Below are positions 35,101 to 44,006 of a stretch of DNA of 64,000 nt, piece by piece (the stretch's first letter is position 1; every line of letters starts with the position of its first letter). The stretch lies in contig NZ_CP103057.1 of NCBI RefSeq assembly GCF_025231525.1, positions 2,862,501 through 2,926,500 on the forward strand, given 5' to 3'. This DNA comes from Sphingomonas endolithica. GTDB taxonomy: Bacteria > Pseudomonadota > Alphaproteobacteria > Sphingomonadales > Sphingomonadaceae. The notes below the pieces were generated by a model, which was not told the origin of the DNA, made no database searches, and worked only from the letters and a program-made list of their open reading frames with translations. The position numbers and the translations under genes were made by a program.

Positions 35101-37952
35101 CGCATCTGATTGTCGTAGGCGTAGAAGCCGCCGATCAGCCGCCGCCGCGCGGTCAGCACCTGGCGGCTGTACAGCGCGACCGAGATCTTCTGGTTGGCCT
35201 TGGGCTTGCCGTCCGTATCCAGCGCCACGAAGCGCAGCCGCAGATCGTCTTGCTTCATCAGCCAGCCATCGGTCTTCACGCCCAATTGCACGGAAGAAGT
35301 GAAGATCGGGACCCGCCGTGACGCGGTCAGCACTTCGCCATTGGCGTCCTGGTAATCCATCTCGATCAGCATGTCGGCGTTGCTGTCGATGCCCTGCGGC
35401 ACGTCGATCGTCGTGCGCGTCGTGCCGTCGCCGCCGAGCGTAGCGGGCAAGGTCTGCGTCGGCGGCAAGGGCACCGTATCTTCCTCGCCATCGCCGTTCA
35501 GCGGCTTGACGCCCTCAGCCACGGTATCGCCGCCGAACGTATAGGCCTCATAGCCATCGGGCGTGCTGGTCCGCCCGAAATAGCCGACGCGCAGATCGAC
35601 CGCGAGGTTGGAGGCGCCGCCGCCCGAGAGATAGCCGACGAATAGATCGAGCGGCAGCGACTTCGGTCGCACCGCCGCTTCCTTGGGGCCGGTGACGCTC
35701 GCGCGCATCGTCGGCAATCTATACTCGTCCACCTTGAACGATTGGGAGGTGTAGATCGTGCGTTCGCCGACGATCACCTGCACGTCGTAATCGCCCATCG
35801 GCGCACCCGGCGGGGCGGTCCAGGTCGATTCGCCGATGCCGTTGGCGTCGACGCTGAGCGGCATGTCGAACTGCGTGTCCGATCCGCGGTGCGACAGGCG
35901 CAGCGTGCCGCCGAACGCCGGCGAGCGGGCGAAGCCCTCGCCCATCGGCTTGCGCACGATATGCTTCATGTGGATCGTCTCGCCCTGGCGGACCAACGCG
36001 CGATCGAACACGGTGTGTAGGATTTCGCTGCGATCGTCATACCCATAGGGCAGGTCGAAATCGTACGGCCGAATACCCTCGCTCCAGCTGGTCAGCGTGA
36101 AGCTGAAATCATCCCCGGCGCGCGCGGAGACCATCAGCGGCGCGGACGAGCCTTCGTCGCAGCTGCCATAGGTCTGCACCTCGGGCAGCCCGGGCGGCAC
36201 GTACAGCCCGCCGGACGAATCGGTCAGCCCCTTGGCGAGCAACCGGCCAGAACAGCTGTCGGTCACCTGCACCGTGGCATTGGCGACCGGCTTGCCGGTA
36301 TCCAGCGACGTTACCCAGGCAAGGCTGCGCTCGCGGCCCCATTTGAAATGGACACTCAAGTTGGTGACCAGCGCCGCCGAGGCGACATAACGCGGCGCCT
36401 TGCGCCCGAGCAGCGCCCGTCCCAACACCGGGCTGGCCAGCTCGACGACATAGAATCCGGGCTTGGTCAGCGGCACCCCGACCACTTCGAACTGCTTGCC
36501 CTTGCCCGGCAGGCCGAGCTTGAAGCCGTTGCCGCCACCCCCTGAGCCTGCAGCGCCTGCGCCCAGGATCGGCTTGGCGCCGGTATCGTTGATCGTGATG
36601 CTGTCCTCGCCACGCTTGATCTCGTGGCTGGCATATTCGCCCGCCTCCTCCACCGTGCGCAGCCACTTCGCGACGTCTCCGTCCGATCCATCGACCCGCA
36701 GGCGCTGACCGTAGATCGCAAGCTTGTTGCCCTGCAACGCTTCCTCGACATTGCGTACGGTGACCGGCAGCACGCCGCCTTCCTTGGCCTCGACGATGCC
36801 GAAATTGGCCGCGAACTTCACCAAAGGCGGCGCCTCGTCGAACCGCACGTCGAGCGGGAAGCGCTCGCCATTGGCGAGCGGCCGACCGCTCTCGTCCTTG
36901 ATCCCGGCGGGGATCGTCAGCTTGGCAGTGGTCGCATCTGGCAATGGCGCAGCGAAGCTGATGTCGCTGATTGTCGCCTTCTTCTTCTCGTCGTCGCTGA
37001 ACAGCGGCGCGATCGTCTTGCCATCGGCGGTGGTGATGCTGATCGCCTGCGCCGCGCTCATCGCGATCGGCGCGGTGAAGCGGACATAGGCCTTCTCGAC
37101 CGGCGAGCAGCCGGCCTGCGCGTTGACGCGCGAGCATTCGAAGCGCGCGGTAAACGGTTTGCGTACGGTATAGTCGAAGCGCTGGTCCGCGCCCGCGGTC
37201 TTGCCGCCGGCGCCGGCGATGTTCGCGCCCCAGACCAGCGCCATCTCGCGCCCGGCGGGCAGCGGGCGGCGGCATTTCAGCGCGGTGACGCTGGCCAGCG
37301 CCTTGGCGCGGTCTGCGGCGGCGGCGGGGATCGTCGCGGGCAACCCGCCGCTTTCCAGGAAGCTGCGCACGTTCCAGTCGTTCGTGCCGAGTTCGCCGAG
37401 CAATTTGCCCGGCAGGTCGGCCGGCAGCACGTCGACGGCAATCTTCTCGCCGACACCATCGATGGCGCAATAGGCATTGGCGGCGATCGAGGCGCGCGTC
37501 GCGGGCAGGTTGGCGGCGACGAGGAACACCTGGTCTTCCTCGATCTCGTCATCGTTCTGCGCCGGGAGTACCGCGCGCGCCACCGGCCCGCCCGAATCCA
37601 CCTTGAAGCTCTGCTGTCCGGTCACGGCATAACCCGACGCGCTTTTCAGGCCCTGCTTGATCTTGAACTCGCACACGGTGCCGCCGGGCAGCGGCGCCTT
37701 GAATTCATGCACGAACGTCTGCGGATCGACCCAGCGGCCCTCGCCGTCTACCGCGCAGGTCACGTCGAAGGGCCCGGTCGCGCGCGGATCGCCCAGCGCC
37801 ACCATCGGCTGGCTGAAGCGCGCGGTGAAGCGTTCGATGGCGCCGCCGCCGATGCCGGGCGTGGCCATGATCACCTGGGGGGAATTGTCGCCGAAAGCTG
37901 CGACCGGCGCGATGGCCAGCGCAAGCAACGCCACACGCAATGCAAGCTTCAT
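32199..37952 (-). CDS. Alpha-2-macroglobulin family protein with thioester motif
   Basis: A 1917-residue bacterial alpha-2-macroglobulin, a periplasmic protease trap thought to guard the envelope when PbpC repairs it. It begins with a signal peptide (LALRVALLALAIAPVAAFG), then MG domains (for example residues ~560-620 and ~740-850 with QGETIHMKHIVRKPMGEGF) and an A2M domain (LLWKGRVALDAQGRARVPV). The thioester motif CFEQ is present at Cys1469 in PYTCFEQRLS, followed by an alpha-helical toroid. Unlike E. coli ECAM it has no N-terminal lipobox cysteine. ATG 37952 has a GGGGGAAGA site. The pbpC frame follows within a few bases. Confidence 0.93.
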   Translation of the reverse strand: MKLALRVALLALAIAPVAAFGDNSPQVIMATPGIGGGAIERFTARFSQPMVALGDPRATGPFDVTCAVDGEGRWVDPQTFVHEFKAPLPGGTVCEFKIKQGLKSASGYAVTGQQSFKVDSGGPVARAVLPAQNDDEIEEDQVFLVAANLPATRASIAANAYCAIDGVGEKIAVDVLPADLPGKLLGELGTNDWNVRSFLESGGLPATIPAAAADRAKALASVTALKCRRPLPAGREMALVWGANIAGAGGKTAGADQRFDYTVRKPFTARFECSRVNAQAGCSPVEKAYVRFTAPIAMSAAQAISITTADGKTIAPLFSDDEKKKATISDISFAAPLPDATTAKLTIPAGIKDESGRPLANGERFPLDVRFDEAPPLVKFAANFGIVEAKEGGVLPVTVRNVEEALQGNKLAIYGQRLRVDGSDGDVAKWLRTVEEAGEYASHEIKRGEDSITINDTGAKPILGAGAAGSGGGGNGFKLGLPGKGKQFEVVGVPLTKPGFYVVELASPVLGRALLGRKAPRYVASAALVTNLSVHFKWGRERSLAWVTSLDTGKPVANATVQVTDSCSGRLLAKGLTDSSGGLYVPPGLPEVQTYGSCDEGSSAPLMVSARAGDDFSFTLTSWSEGIRPYDFDLPYGYDDRSEILHTVFDRALVRQGETIHMKHIVRKPMGEGFARSPAFGGTLRLSHRGSDTQFDMPLSVDANGIGESTWTAPPGAPMGDYDVQVIVGERTIYTSQSFKVDEYRLPTMRASVTGPKEAAVRPKSLPLDLFVGYLSGGGASNLAVDLRVGYFGRTSTPDGYEAYTFGGDTVAEGVKPLNGDGEEDTVPLPPTQTLPATLGGDGTTRTTIDVPQGIDSNADMLIEMDYQDANGEVLTASRRVPIFTSSVQLGVKTDGWLMKQDDLRLRFVALDTDGKPKANQKISVALYSRQVLTARRRLIGGFYAYDNQMRTTKLSGSCTATTDAQGLAQCAVDPGVSGEVYAVATTEDANGNVARATRSVWLAGDDDWWFGGDNGDRMDIVPEKTSYKAGETARFQVRMPFRDATALVTVEREGVLSSFVTELSGTDPVVEVKMPGSYAPDVFVSVMAVRGRVQSGFWSWMTSLGQKLGLTSGPPVSEPTALVDLSKPAYRLGIAKVKVGWEAHQLQVAVKADKQRYAARDTAQVDIQVKGPDGKPAASADVAFAAVDEALLQLAPNESWDVLTAMMGERSLSVLTSTAQMQVVGKRHYGRKAVEAGGGGGGDLSGLNRENFQPVLLWKGRVALDAQGRARVPVVLSDALSSFKLVAIATDGAQLFGTGMASVRTAQDLSIFAGMPTLVRSGDYYAAGFTLRNGSDKPMKVTASVDLFPRIAQGKPLTVTIPAGGAAPVAWNLTAPGNVAALRWQVKAVADNGRASDQITVSQDVIPAIPVEMWAATLTQVGPNSTIPIARPAGALPGWGTVDIRLDDTLAPPLAGVRAYMAAYPYTCFEQRLSTAVALGDGGAWTRLAGEMPTYQAPDGLLRYWPSDSLTGSEALTAYVLSLTADAGLPIPEGPRGRMIEAMKAVIDGRLRREEYGDVRLQRVAALAALARQGAATPAMLGQIGIAPNEMPTATLADYIVALDRIAGLANAQALKTNAENTLRTRLVYEGTRLDLSDQNNASWWLMSSGDEAAIKSVIATLGRPGWQDDAPKMMVGVSLRQQRGHWDTTTANAWGTIAARKFAGLYPASAIQGPTTLSLGARTIVKSWPLAADQRQARFPLPASPTPLRLSQASGLGPWAMIAVSAAVPLQQPLFAGYRMTKKVDVVQARNPGTLTRGDVLKVTITVEASAERNWVVVNDPIPAGATIVGDLGGQSSMLGQVTGTDGVQPSYVERHREAWRGYFAWVPRGSFTVAYTMRLNGAGRFSLPPTRVEAMYSPAIRAQVPNAPVTVAQR

Positions 37953-38097
37953 GTCATCTTCCCCCAACCGGCAGAGGCTAGAGGCTTTGCCGGCCCCAAG
38001 TCCAGTCTCGTTTGTAGACGTTTGTAGAAGCACACATCTTGCGTGATCCGCCCGCCTGATCGACAACCACGTCCAGCGAATCGCAAGGGGGCTGGCG

Positions 38098-39495
38098 GTG
38101 GGCGGTTGGGGGGACGTCATCGCCGTGGTCGACACGGTGGCAAGGGAAACCCTGCTGTTTGCCGCGATCGGGTTCCTGATCGGCGGGCTGGACGATTTCG
38201 CGATCGACATGGTCTATATCGGGCATCGTCTGAGATGCCGGTGGGCGGGCACCGCGGCGATACCGGTACTGGAGGATTTCCCCGTGCTGGATGCGCCCGG
38301 GCGTATCGCGGTGTTCATCGCCGCGTGGGACGAAGCCGCCGTGATCGGCGCGATGCTGCGCAACGCGCTCGCGAGCTTCGATCATCCCAATTATCGTTTG
38401 TACGTCGGCGCCTACCCCAATGATCCGGCGACGATCGATGCGATCGCCGCAATTGCCGAACATGACTCGCGCGTCGTGCTGGTGATCGGCGACGATCCCG
38501 GCCCCACGACCAAGGCGGATTGCCTGAATGCGGTGTGGCGCGCGCTGTTGCGCGATGAACACGCAGAGGGCGTACGCGCAAAGGCGATCGTGCTGCACGA
38601 TGCCGAAGATCTGGTCCATGCGGGCGAATTGCGCATCTACGACGCGTTGATCGACACGCACTGGGTGGTGCAATTGCCCGTGCATCCGCTGATCCACCCG
38701 CAATCCCTGTTCGTATCGGGCCATTATGCGGACGAGTTCGCGGAGAGCCACGGCAAGCAGCTCGTGGTCCGTCAGGCGCTCGGCGCGGCCATGCCGCTCG
38801 CCGGAGTCGGTTGCGCCATCGCGCGCGATTGCCTGGCGCAGATCGCCGCGTTGCGCGGCGGGTCGCCGTTCGATGCCGCCAGCCTGACCGAGGATTACGA
38901 ACTCGGGCTGCAGATCGCCACGCTCGGCGGGCGCGGGGTGTTCGCCCGTGTCGCCGAGGCGCCCGGTGGCCCGCCGGTGGCAGTGCGCGCCTATTTCCCC
39001 GGCGAGATGCATGCAGCGGTGCGGCAGAAGACGCGCTGGATGATCGGTATCGCGCTGGCCGGTTGGGATAGGGTCGGCTGGGGCGGGGCGCGTCATTGGC
39101 GCGAGCATTGGATGCGCATGCGGGATCGCCGCGCGCCGCTGGCCGTGCTGGTGCTGGTCGCCGCCTATCTGGCGTCGTTGTCGTGGATTTGCTCGGCGGT
39201 GCTGCACTGGATCGGCGAGGTGCAGCCGCGATCGCTGACGCCGGCCATGGCGTGGCTGCTGACGATCAACGCACTGCTGTTGCTGTGGCGAATGGGCGTA
39301 CGCGCCGTCTTCACGGGCCGCGCTTATGGCATGCGGCAGGCTGCCTGGTCGGTGCCCCGGCTCGTGGTCGGCAACTTCATCTCGATGGTGGCGACGCAGC
39401 GCGCATTGCTTCGCTATGCCGGGATGTTGCGCGGTGCCGCACTGCATTGGGACAAGACGGCGCATGTCTTCCCGGACGATGTCGAACTCGCATGA
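38098..39495 (+). CDS. Family 2 glycosyltransferase, NfrB-like (inner membrane)
   Basis: A 465-residue membrane glycosyltransferase. One N-terminal membrane segment precedes a GT2 catalytic domain: RIAVFIAAWDEAAVIGAML, the DxD-like VLHDAEDLVHAG, TEDYELGLQ and QKTRWMIGIALAGW (QxxRW-like processive motif), then three or four C-terminal membrane helices. It resembles the N-terminal part of NfrB, the E. coli inner-membrane protein needed for phage N4 adsorption and surface glycan export; the MshEN-like C-terminal part of NfrB is absent. GTG start at 38098 with an AAGGGGG site. It overlaps the next gene by ATGA. Confidence 0.85.
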   Translation: MGGWGDVIAVVDTVARETLLFAAIGFLIGGLDDFAIDMVYIGHRLRCRWAGTAAIPVLEDFPVLDAPGRIAVFIAAWDEAAVIGAMLRNALASFDHPNYRLYVGAYPNDPATIDAIAAIAEHDSRVVLVIGDDPGPTTKADCLNAVWRALLRDEHAEGVRAKAIVLHDAEDLVHAGELRIYDALIDTHWVVQLPVHPLIHPQSLFVSGHYADEFAESHGKQLVVRQALGAAMPLAGVGCAIARDCLAQIAALRGGSPFDAASLTEDYELGLQIATLGGRGVFARVAEAPGGPPVAVRAYFPGEMHAAVRQKTRWMIGIALAGWDRVGWGGARHWREHWMRMRDRRAPLAVLVLVAAYLASLSWICSAVLHWIGEVQPRSLTPAMAWLLTINALLLLWRMGVRAVFTGRAYGMRQAAWSVPRLVVGNFISMVATQRALLRYAGMLRGAALHWDKTAHVFPDDVELA

Positions 39496-40514
39496 TCCCA
39501 GGACGTCCGCTGCGTTTCCTGGTGCTTGTCGCTGGCGGCTGGGTTGCCGCGCGCGGGGTGATGCTGTGGCCCGGCGTTCCGCCGCTGGCGGCGGTCGGCA
39601 GCGCGATGGTGCCTCACGCCGACGCCCATGCTTCAAGAGAGCGCGCCGCGCCAGTGGCCCTGCCCGGCGTTGCGACAGCGGCGGTGTGGCACCGCCAGCC
39701 GATGGCCCCCGCCACGCATGGCACGCCGGCATTTCTTGCCCCGTTCTTGGAGCAAGAGCATCAGCCTGCGATACAGCCCTTGCGCCAAACCGCTCCGATC
39801 TCGAGCAACCCGCCCGATACCGGCATCATCGCGGGGCTTCCCGTCCCAGTGCCCGCCGTAACAGCGCAGGCTGGATACGCACCGTCGCGTTTCTTCGGCA
39901 GCGCCTGGCTGTTCGTGCGGCCTGGCAACGGCACTGCCGCCGGTCTCTCCGGGCCGCAGCTTGGCGGCTCGCAGGCGGGCGTGCGGCTCGGCTATGCGCT
40001 GACCGCCAACCGCCGCCTAGCCTTCGCTGCGCGTGCCAGTTCGCCGCTCGGCAAAGGCATGCGCGAAGTGGCGTTCGGCGTGGAATGGCAGCCGACCCGG
40101 CTGCCGGTGCGCGTCATCGCCGAACAGCGCGTCGCCGTCGGCGGCGGACGTGGCGGCCCGACCTTGGGCATCGTCGGCGGCGCGGGGCCGTTGCCGGTGG
40201 TGGGCGGCTTCCGGCTGGAGACATATGCGCAGGGCGGCATCATCGGTCGCGACGGCGGCGAAGGATTTGCGGACGGCGCGGCGCGCATCGCCCGGCCGGT
40301 CGCGACGCTCGGCGACATACGCATCGATCTCGGCGGCGGGCTATGGGGCGCCGCGCAAAAGGGCGCCGCGCGCGTCGATATCGGTCCCTCGCTCAGCGCG
40401 CGCGTCCCGCTCGGGGGCCAGCCGGTGCGCGTCTCGCTCGACTGGCGACAGCGCGTGGCCGGCAATGCCATGCCCGGCTCCGGCCTGGTCCTTACGCTGG
40501 GCGCGGACTTCTAA
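39492..40514 (+). CDS. Putative secreted or outer-membrane protein partner of the glycosyltransferase
   Basis: A 340-residue protein I cannot assign with certainty. An N-terminal hydrophobic stretch (PLRFLVLVAGGWVAARGVML) could be a signal or anchor, followed by a Pro/Ala-rich linker (to about residue 125) and a Gly-rich C-terminal region of alternating strands (GVRLGYALTANRRLAFAARAS, VRVSLDWRQRVAGN, ending LVLTLGADF) that resembles an outer-membrane beta-barrel with a terminal Phe. Coupled to the glycosyltransferase by ATGA, it may be the outer-membrane export component, as NfrA is to NfrB; this is inferred from context. Confidence 0.7.
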   Translation: MIPGRPLRFLVLVAGGWVAARGVMLWPGVPPLAAVGSAMVPHADAHASRERAAPVALPGVATAAVWHRQPMAPATHGTPAFLAPFLEQEHQPAIQPLRQTAPISSNPPDTGIIAGLPVPVPAVTAQAGYAPSRFFGSAWLFVRPGNGTAAGLSGPQLGGSQAGVRLGYALTANRRLAFAARASSPLGKGMREVAFGVEWQPTRLPVRVIAEQRVAVGGGRGGPTLGIVGGAGPLPVVGGFRLETYAQGGIIGRDGGEGFADGAARIARPVATLGDIRIDLGGGLWGAAQKGAARVDIGPSLSARVPLGGQPVRVSLDWRQRVAGNAMPGSGLVLTLGADF

Positions 40515-40552
40515 GCTTCCGCACGATCGCCGAACGGGGTAACCGGTGGCGC

Positions 40553-41467
40553 GTGGATCTCTACCTTCCCATCGCCAATCTCTCGGTCAATGCGCTGGTC
40601 ATCGTCCTGCTCGGGGGCGGGGTCGGCATGTTGTCGGGCATGTTCGGCGTCGGCGGCGGGTTCCTGACCACCCCGCTGCTGATCGTCTATGGCATCCCGC
40701 CGACCGTCGCTGCCGCTTCCTCGGCAAGCCAGGTGACCGGCGCCAGCATTTCGGGCGTGTTCGCGCATGTCAGGCGGGGCGGCGTGGATTTCGTGATGGG
40801 CGGCGTGCTGGTCGCGGGCGGCGTGCTCGGCTCGCTCGCCGGTGCCTGGATCTTCCGCCTGCTGCAGGCGAGCGGGCAGATCGATATCGTCATCGCCATC
40901 GTCTATGTGCTGATGCTCGGCTCGATCGGCGGCATGATGGCCAACGAATCGGTGCAGGCGATCCGCGTCAGCCGTGGCGGCCGGCCGCCACGTGCGAAGA
41001 AGCGGCGGCATCATCCGCTGGTCGCGGCGCTCCCGTTGCGCACCCGGTTCTACGCCTCGGGCCTGTACATCTCGCCGCTCGCACCGCTGTTGCTCGGCTT
41101 CTTCACCGGCATCCTGACGATCCTGCTCGGCATCGGCGGGGGGTTCATCATGGTGCCCGCCATGCTCTACCTGCTCGGGATGGGCACGCAGGTCGTAGTC
41201 GGCACTTCGCTGTTCCAGACGCTGTTCGTCACTGCCGCGGCGACGATGGTCCACGCCACGACGACCAAGGCGGTCGACATCGTCCTCGCCGCCTTGTTGC
41301 TGCTGGGATCGGTCGTGGGCGCGCAATTGGGCGCGCGCTTCGCCAACAAGGTGCGGCCCGAATATCTCCGCCTGGCGCTGGCGGTGATCGTGCTGCTGGT
41401 CGCGGTCCGCATCGGCATCGGCCTCGGCTGGCGGCCCGACGAGATCTATTCGGTCGAATTGTCTTGA
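40553..41467 (+). CDS. TauE/SafE family sulfite/sulfonate exporter
   Basis: A 304-residue inner-membrane protein of the TauE/SafE family with about eight membrane helices in two halves, each with a glycine-rich repeat: GVGMLSGMFGVGGGFLTTPLL in the first and ILTILLGIGGGFIMVPAML in the second. Family members export sulfite, sulfonates or related anions. The start is a GTG at 40553, 38 bp after the previous stop, with a GGGGTAACC site. Its stop overlaps the TTG start of the next gene (TTGA), and this TauE plus Alph_Pro_TM pairing is recurrent in alphaproteobacteria. Confidence 0.9.
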   Translation: MDLYLPIANLSVNALVIVLLGGGVGMLSGMFGVGGGFLTTPLLIVYGIPPTVAAASSASQVTGASISGVFAHVRRGGVDFVMGGVLVAGGVLGSLAGAWIFRLLQASGQIDIVIAIVYVLMLGSIGGMMANESVQAIRVSRGGRPPRAKKRRHHPLVAALPLRTRFYASGLYISPLAPLLLGFFTGILTILLGIGGGFIMVPAMLYLLGMGTQVVVGTSLFQTLFVTAAATMVHATTTKAVDIVLAALLLLGSVVGAQLGARFANKVRPEYLRLALAVIVLLVAVRIGIGLGWRPDEIYSVELS

Positions 41468-42222
41468 GGCGATTGCTCGCGCTCACGCTCGCCCCATTGC
41501 TCATGGCGCAGGCCAAGCCGGTGCTGGTGCCCGACGTGTCGCAGCGCGATATCGAGATCGCCTACAGCTTCACCGGCGCCGAATTGCTGTTGTTCGGCGC
41601 GATCCTCTATCCCGGCGGACGCCTGCCGGACGACGACAAGCCGACCGACGTGGTCATCGTGGTCAAGGGCCCGGTCCAGTCGATCCTGATGCGCGAGAAG
41701 GAACAGGTCGCCGGCATCTGGGTCAATGCCGCGCGCCTGAGCTACCGCTCCGCGCCCAGTTTCTACGCCATCGCCTCGTCCAAGCCGATCACGCAATTGG
41801 TCGATGAACGCACCCAGGCGATCTACGAACTCGGGCTCGATTCGCTTCAATTGTCGCCTGCGAGCAGTGCGCCACCGCCGGAGCAGGATCGCTTCGTGCG
41901 CGGTCTGGTCGATCTCCGGCGTCGCGCTGGCCTGTATTACGAGGCGCCGCGCGCCGTCGAGATCACCGACGGCGTACTATACCGCGCCCGCGTCTCGATC
42001 CCCGCGCGCGTACCGGTGGGACGGTTTACGGCCGAAACTTTCCTGATCCGCGACGGTCGCGTGCTCGCCGCCGCGACGCGTGACATCGACATCCGAAAAT
42101 CGGGCTTCGAACGCTTCGTGGCCCGCGCCGCGGACAATCACGCCATAATCTACGGCCTGGTCGCGGTCGCGCTGTCGGTGCTGTTCGGCTGGACCGCGGG
42201 CTGGGTCGCGCGCCGACTGTAA
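41464..42222 (+). CDS. Alph_Pro_TM (TIGR02186) family protein
   Basis: A 252-residue protein of the TIGR02186/PF09608 family, restricted to alphaproteobacteria. It has a short signal peptide (RRLLALTLAPLLMAQA), a periplasmic beta-rich domain (LVPDVSQRDIEIAYSFTGAELLLFG and TDVVIVVKGP) and one C-terminal membrane anchor (AIIYGLVAVALSVLFGWTAGW). Function unknown. The start is a TTG at 41464 overlapping the TauE stop. Consistent adjacency with a TauE/SafE protein suggests a partner for the transporter, which is inference. Confidence 0.87.
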   Translation: MRRLLALTLAPLLMAQAKPVLVPDVSQRDIEIAYSFTGAELLLFGAILYPGGRLPDDDKPTDVVIVVKGPVQSILMREKEQVAGIWVNAARLSYRSAPSFYAIASSKPITQLVDERTQAIYELGLDSLQLSPASSAPPPEQDRFVRGLVDLRRRAGLYYEAPRAVEITDGVLYRARVSIPARVPVGRFTAETFLIRDGRVLAAATRDIDIRKSGFERFVARAADNHAIIYGLVAVALSVLFGWTAGWVARRL

Positions 42223-42287
42223 AGTCTGGCAAACCCAATCTTTACGACTCTGCGCCAAGGGTTTCCTGATTGAACAGGGAATTGTTG

Positions 42288-43940
42288 ATGACCGAGATGC
42301 AGGGCAGCGAAGCATTCAACCGCGCCACGCCCGCGATGATGACCATCGCACCGATCGGCGTCGTGCTGGAGATCGCCGGTTCCAGCAGCCAGGTCGTGCT
42401 CGATCCGCGTGCGCTCGAGGCGACCATCGGCAGCGCCGATCCGGTCATCGCCAGTGCGGGATCGGTCGGCAGCCAGATCAAGATGCGCGTCGGCGCCTCC
42501 TGGTTGATCGCCAACATCCGCTCGCTGCGGCTCATCGAAGGGGCCGAGGACCGCATCGCCGCCTTGGTCGATTTCCTCGGCGAGGGCGACGAGGAGAAGC
42601 TGACCGGCAAGCTCTATCGCTTCCGCCGCGGCGTGACGCGCTATCCGGTGCCGGGCTGTGCCGTGTACCCGGTCTCGACTGCCGACCTGAAGCAGATCTA
42701 CGCGCCCGAGGATCGCGCCACGATCGAGGTCGGCACGGTCTATCCCACGCGCGATATCCGCGCCTCGCTGTATGTCGATGCGATGCTCGGCAAGCATTTC
42801 GCGCTGCTGGGCTCGACCGGCACTGGCAAGTCGACCAGCGCCGCCTTGATCCTGCACAAGATCTGCGAACTGGCGCCGCAGGGCCATATCGTGATGATCG
42901 ATCCGCACGGCGAATATAGCGCCGCGTTCAAGACCAATGGCGCGCTGTACGACGTCGGCAATCTGCAGATGCCGTATTGGCTGATGAACTTCGAGGAGCA
43001 TTGCGAGGTGTTCGTCACCAGCGATGGGTCGGACAGTCAGATCGATGCCGACATCCTCGCCAAATGCCTGCTCATGGCCCGCGCCAAGGGGCGATTGGGG
43101 CAGGAGATCGGCAAGCTGACGGTCGATGCGCCGATCCCCTATCTGCTCAGCGACCTGACCAATCTCATCAGCCTGGAAATGGGCAAGATGGACCGCGCCG
43201 GCGATACCGCGCCCTATATGCGGCTCAAGACCAAGATCGACGAGATCAAGGCCGATCCGCGCTACGGCTTCATGTTTTCCGGCATGCTGGTCGCCGATAC
43301 GATGGCGGATTTCCTCGCCCGCGTCTTCCGCCTGCCGGGCGATGGCAAGCCGATCTCGATCGTCGACGTGTCGGGCGTGCCAAGCGAGATCACCTCCGTC
43401 GTGGTGGCGATGCTCAGCCGCATGGTGTTCGATTTCGCGATCTGGTCGCGCGGCGAACCGCAGCGCCCGGTGCTGCTGGTGTGCGAAGAAGCGCATCGCT
43501 ACATTCCCAACGAACGCAACGCCGATGCCTCCTCGGTCGGCCGCATCCTCAGCCGCATCGCCAAGGAAGGCCGCAAATACGGCGTATCGCTCGGCCTGAT
43601 CACGCAGCGCCCGTCGGATCTGGCGGAGGGCGTGCTGTCGCAATGCGGCACGATCATCTCGATGCGCCTCAACAACGATCGCGATCAGGCCTTCGTCCGC
43701 GCGGCAATGCCGGAAGGCGCGCGCGGCTTCCTCGATTCGATCCCCGCCTTGCGCAACCGCGAGTGCATCATCTGCGGCGAAGGCGTCGCGATCCCGATCC
43801 GCGTGTCGTTCGACGGCCTGGAGGACAATAAGCGGCCCGCTTCGGACGATCCGCTCTTCTCGGACCTGTGGCGTCAGACCGGCGGCGAAAGCGAGATTAT
43901 CGAACGCACGATCAAGCGCTGGCGGTCACAGGGGCGGTAG
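42288..43940 (+). CDS. HerA-like DUF87 ATPase
   Basis: A 550-residue HerA/FtsK-superfamily ATPase. An N-terminal HAS-barrel-like domain (residues ~1-155) is followed by Walker A GSTGTGKS (175-182), MIDPHGEYS, Walker B LLVCEEAH (396-403) and a sensor-like LGLITQRPSDL with MRLNNDRDQ. In archaea HerA pumps DNA with NurA in end resection; bacterial stand-alone members are uncharacterised, and I see no NurA or SIR2 partner here, so a defence role is not supported. Start ATG 42288 with an AGGGA site; the TTG at 42270 is rejected. Confidence 0.88.
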   Translation: MTEMQGSEAFNRATPAMMTIAPIGVVLEIAGSSSQVVLDPRALEATIGSADPVIASAGSVGSQIKMRVGASWLIANIRSLRLIEGAEDRIAALVDFLGEGDEEKLTGKLYRFRRGVTRYPVPGCAVYPVSTADLKQIYAPEDRATIEVGTVYPTRDIRASLYVDAMLGKHFALLGSTGTGKSTSAALILHKICELAPQGHIVMIDPHGEYSAAFKTNGALYDVGNLQMPYWLMNFEEHCEVFVTSDGSDSQIDADILAKCLLMARAKGRLGQEIGKLTVDAPIPYLLSDLTNLISLEMGKMDRAGDTAPYMRLKTKIDEIKADPRYGFMFSGMLVADTMADFLARVFRLPGDGKPISIVDVSGVPSEITSVVVAMLSRMVFDFAIWSRGEPQRPVLLVCEEAHRYIPNERNADASSVGRILSRIAKEGRKYGVSLGLITQRPSDLAEGVLSQCGTIISMRLNNDRDQAFVRAAMPEGARGFLDSIPALRNRECIICGEGVAIPIRVSFDGLEDNKRPASDDPLFSDLWRQTGGESEIIERTIKRWRSQGR

Positions 43941-44006
43941 GACCTGCTCGTCACCCCCGGACCGAGCACAGGGGTAACCACTGGAACTTGATGGCTTTAC
44001 CTACAC

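Noticed and set aside
30918..38027. Long plus-strand frames across pbpC and the alpha-2-macroglobulin
   Set aside because: Antisense to two large well-conserved proteins; none shows a domain or start signal.
42150..43643. A 497-residue minus-strand frame opposite the HerA-like gene
   Set aside because: Shadow of the real ATPase; no motifs, and the plus-strand frame has Walker A and B.
42288..43940. HerA-based anti-phage system
   Set aside because: No NurA, SIR2 or DUF4297-like partner is adjacent; neighbours are a transporter pair and a peptidase.
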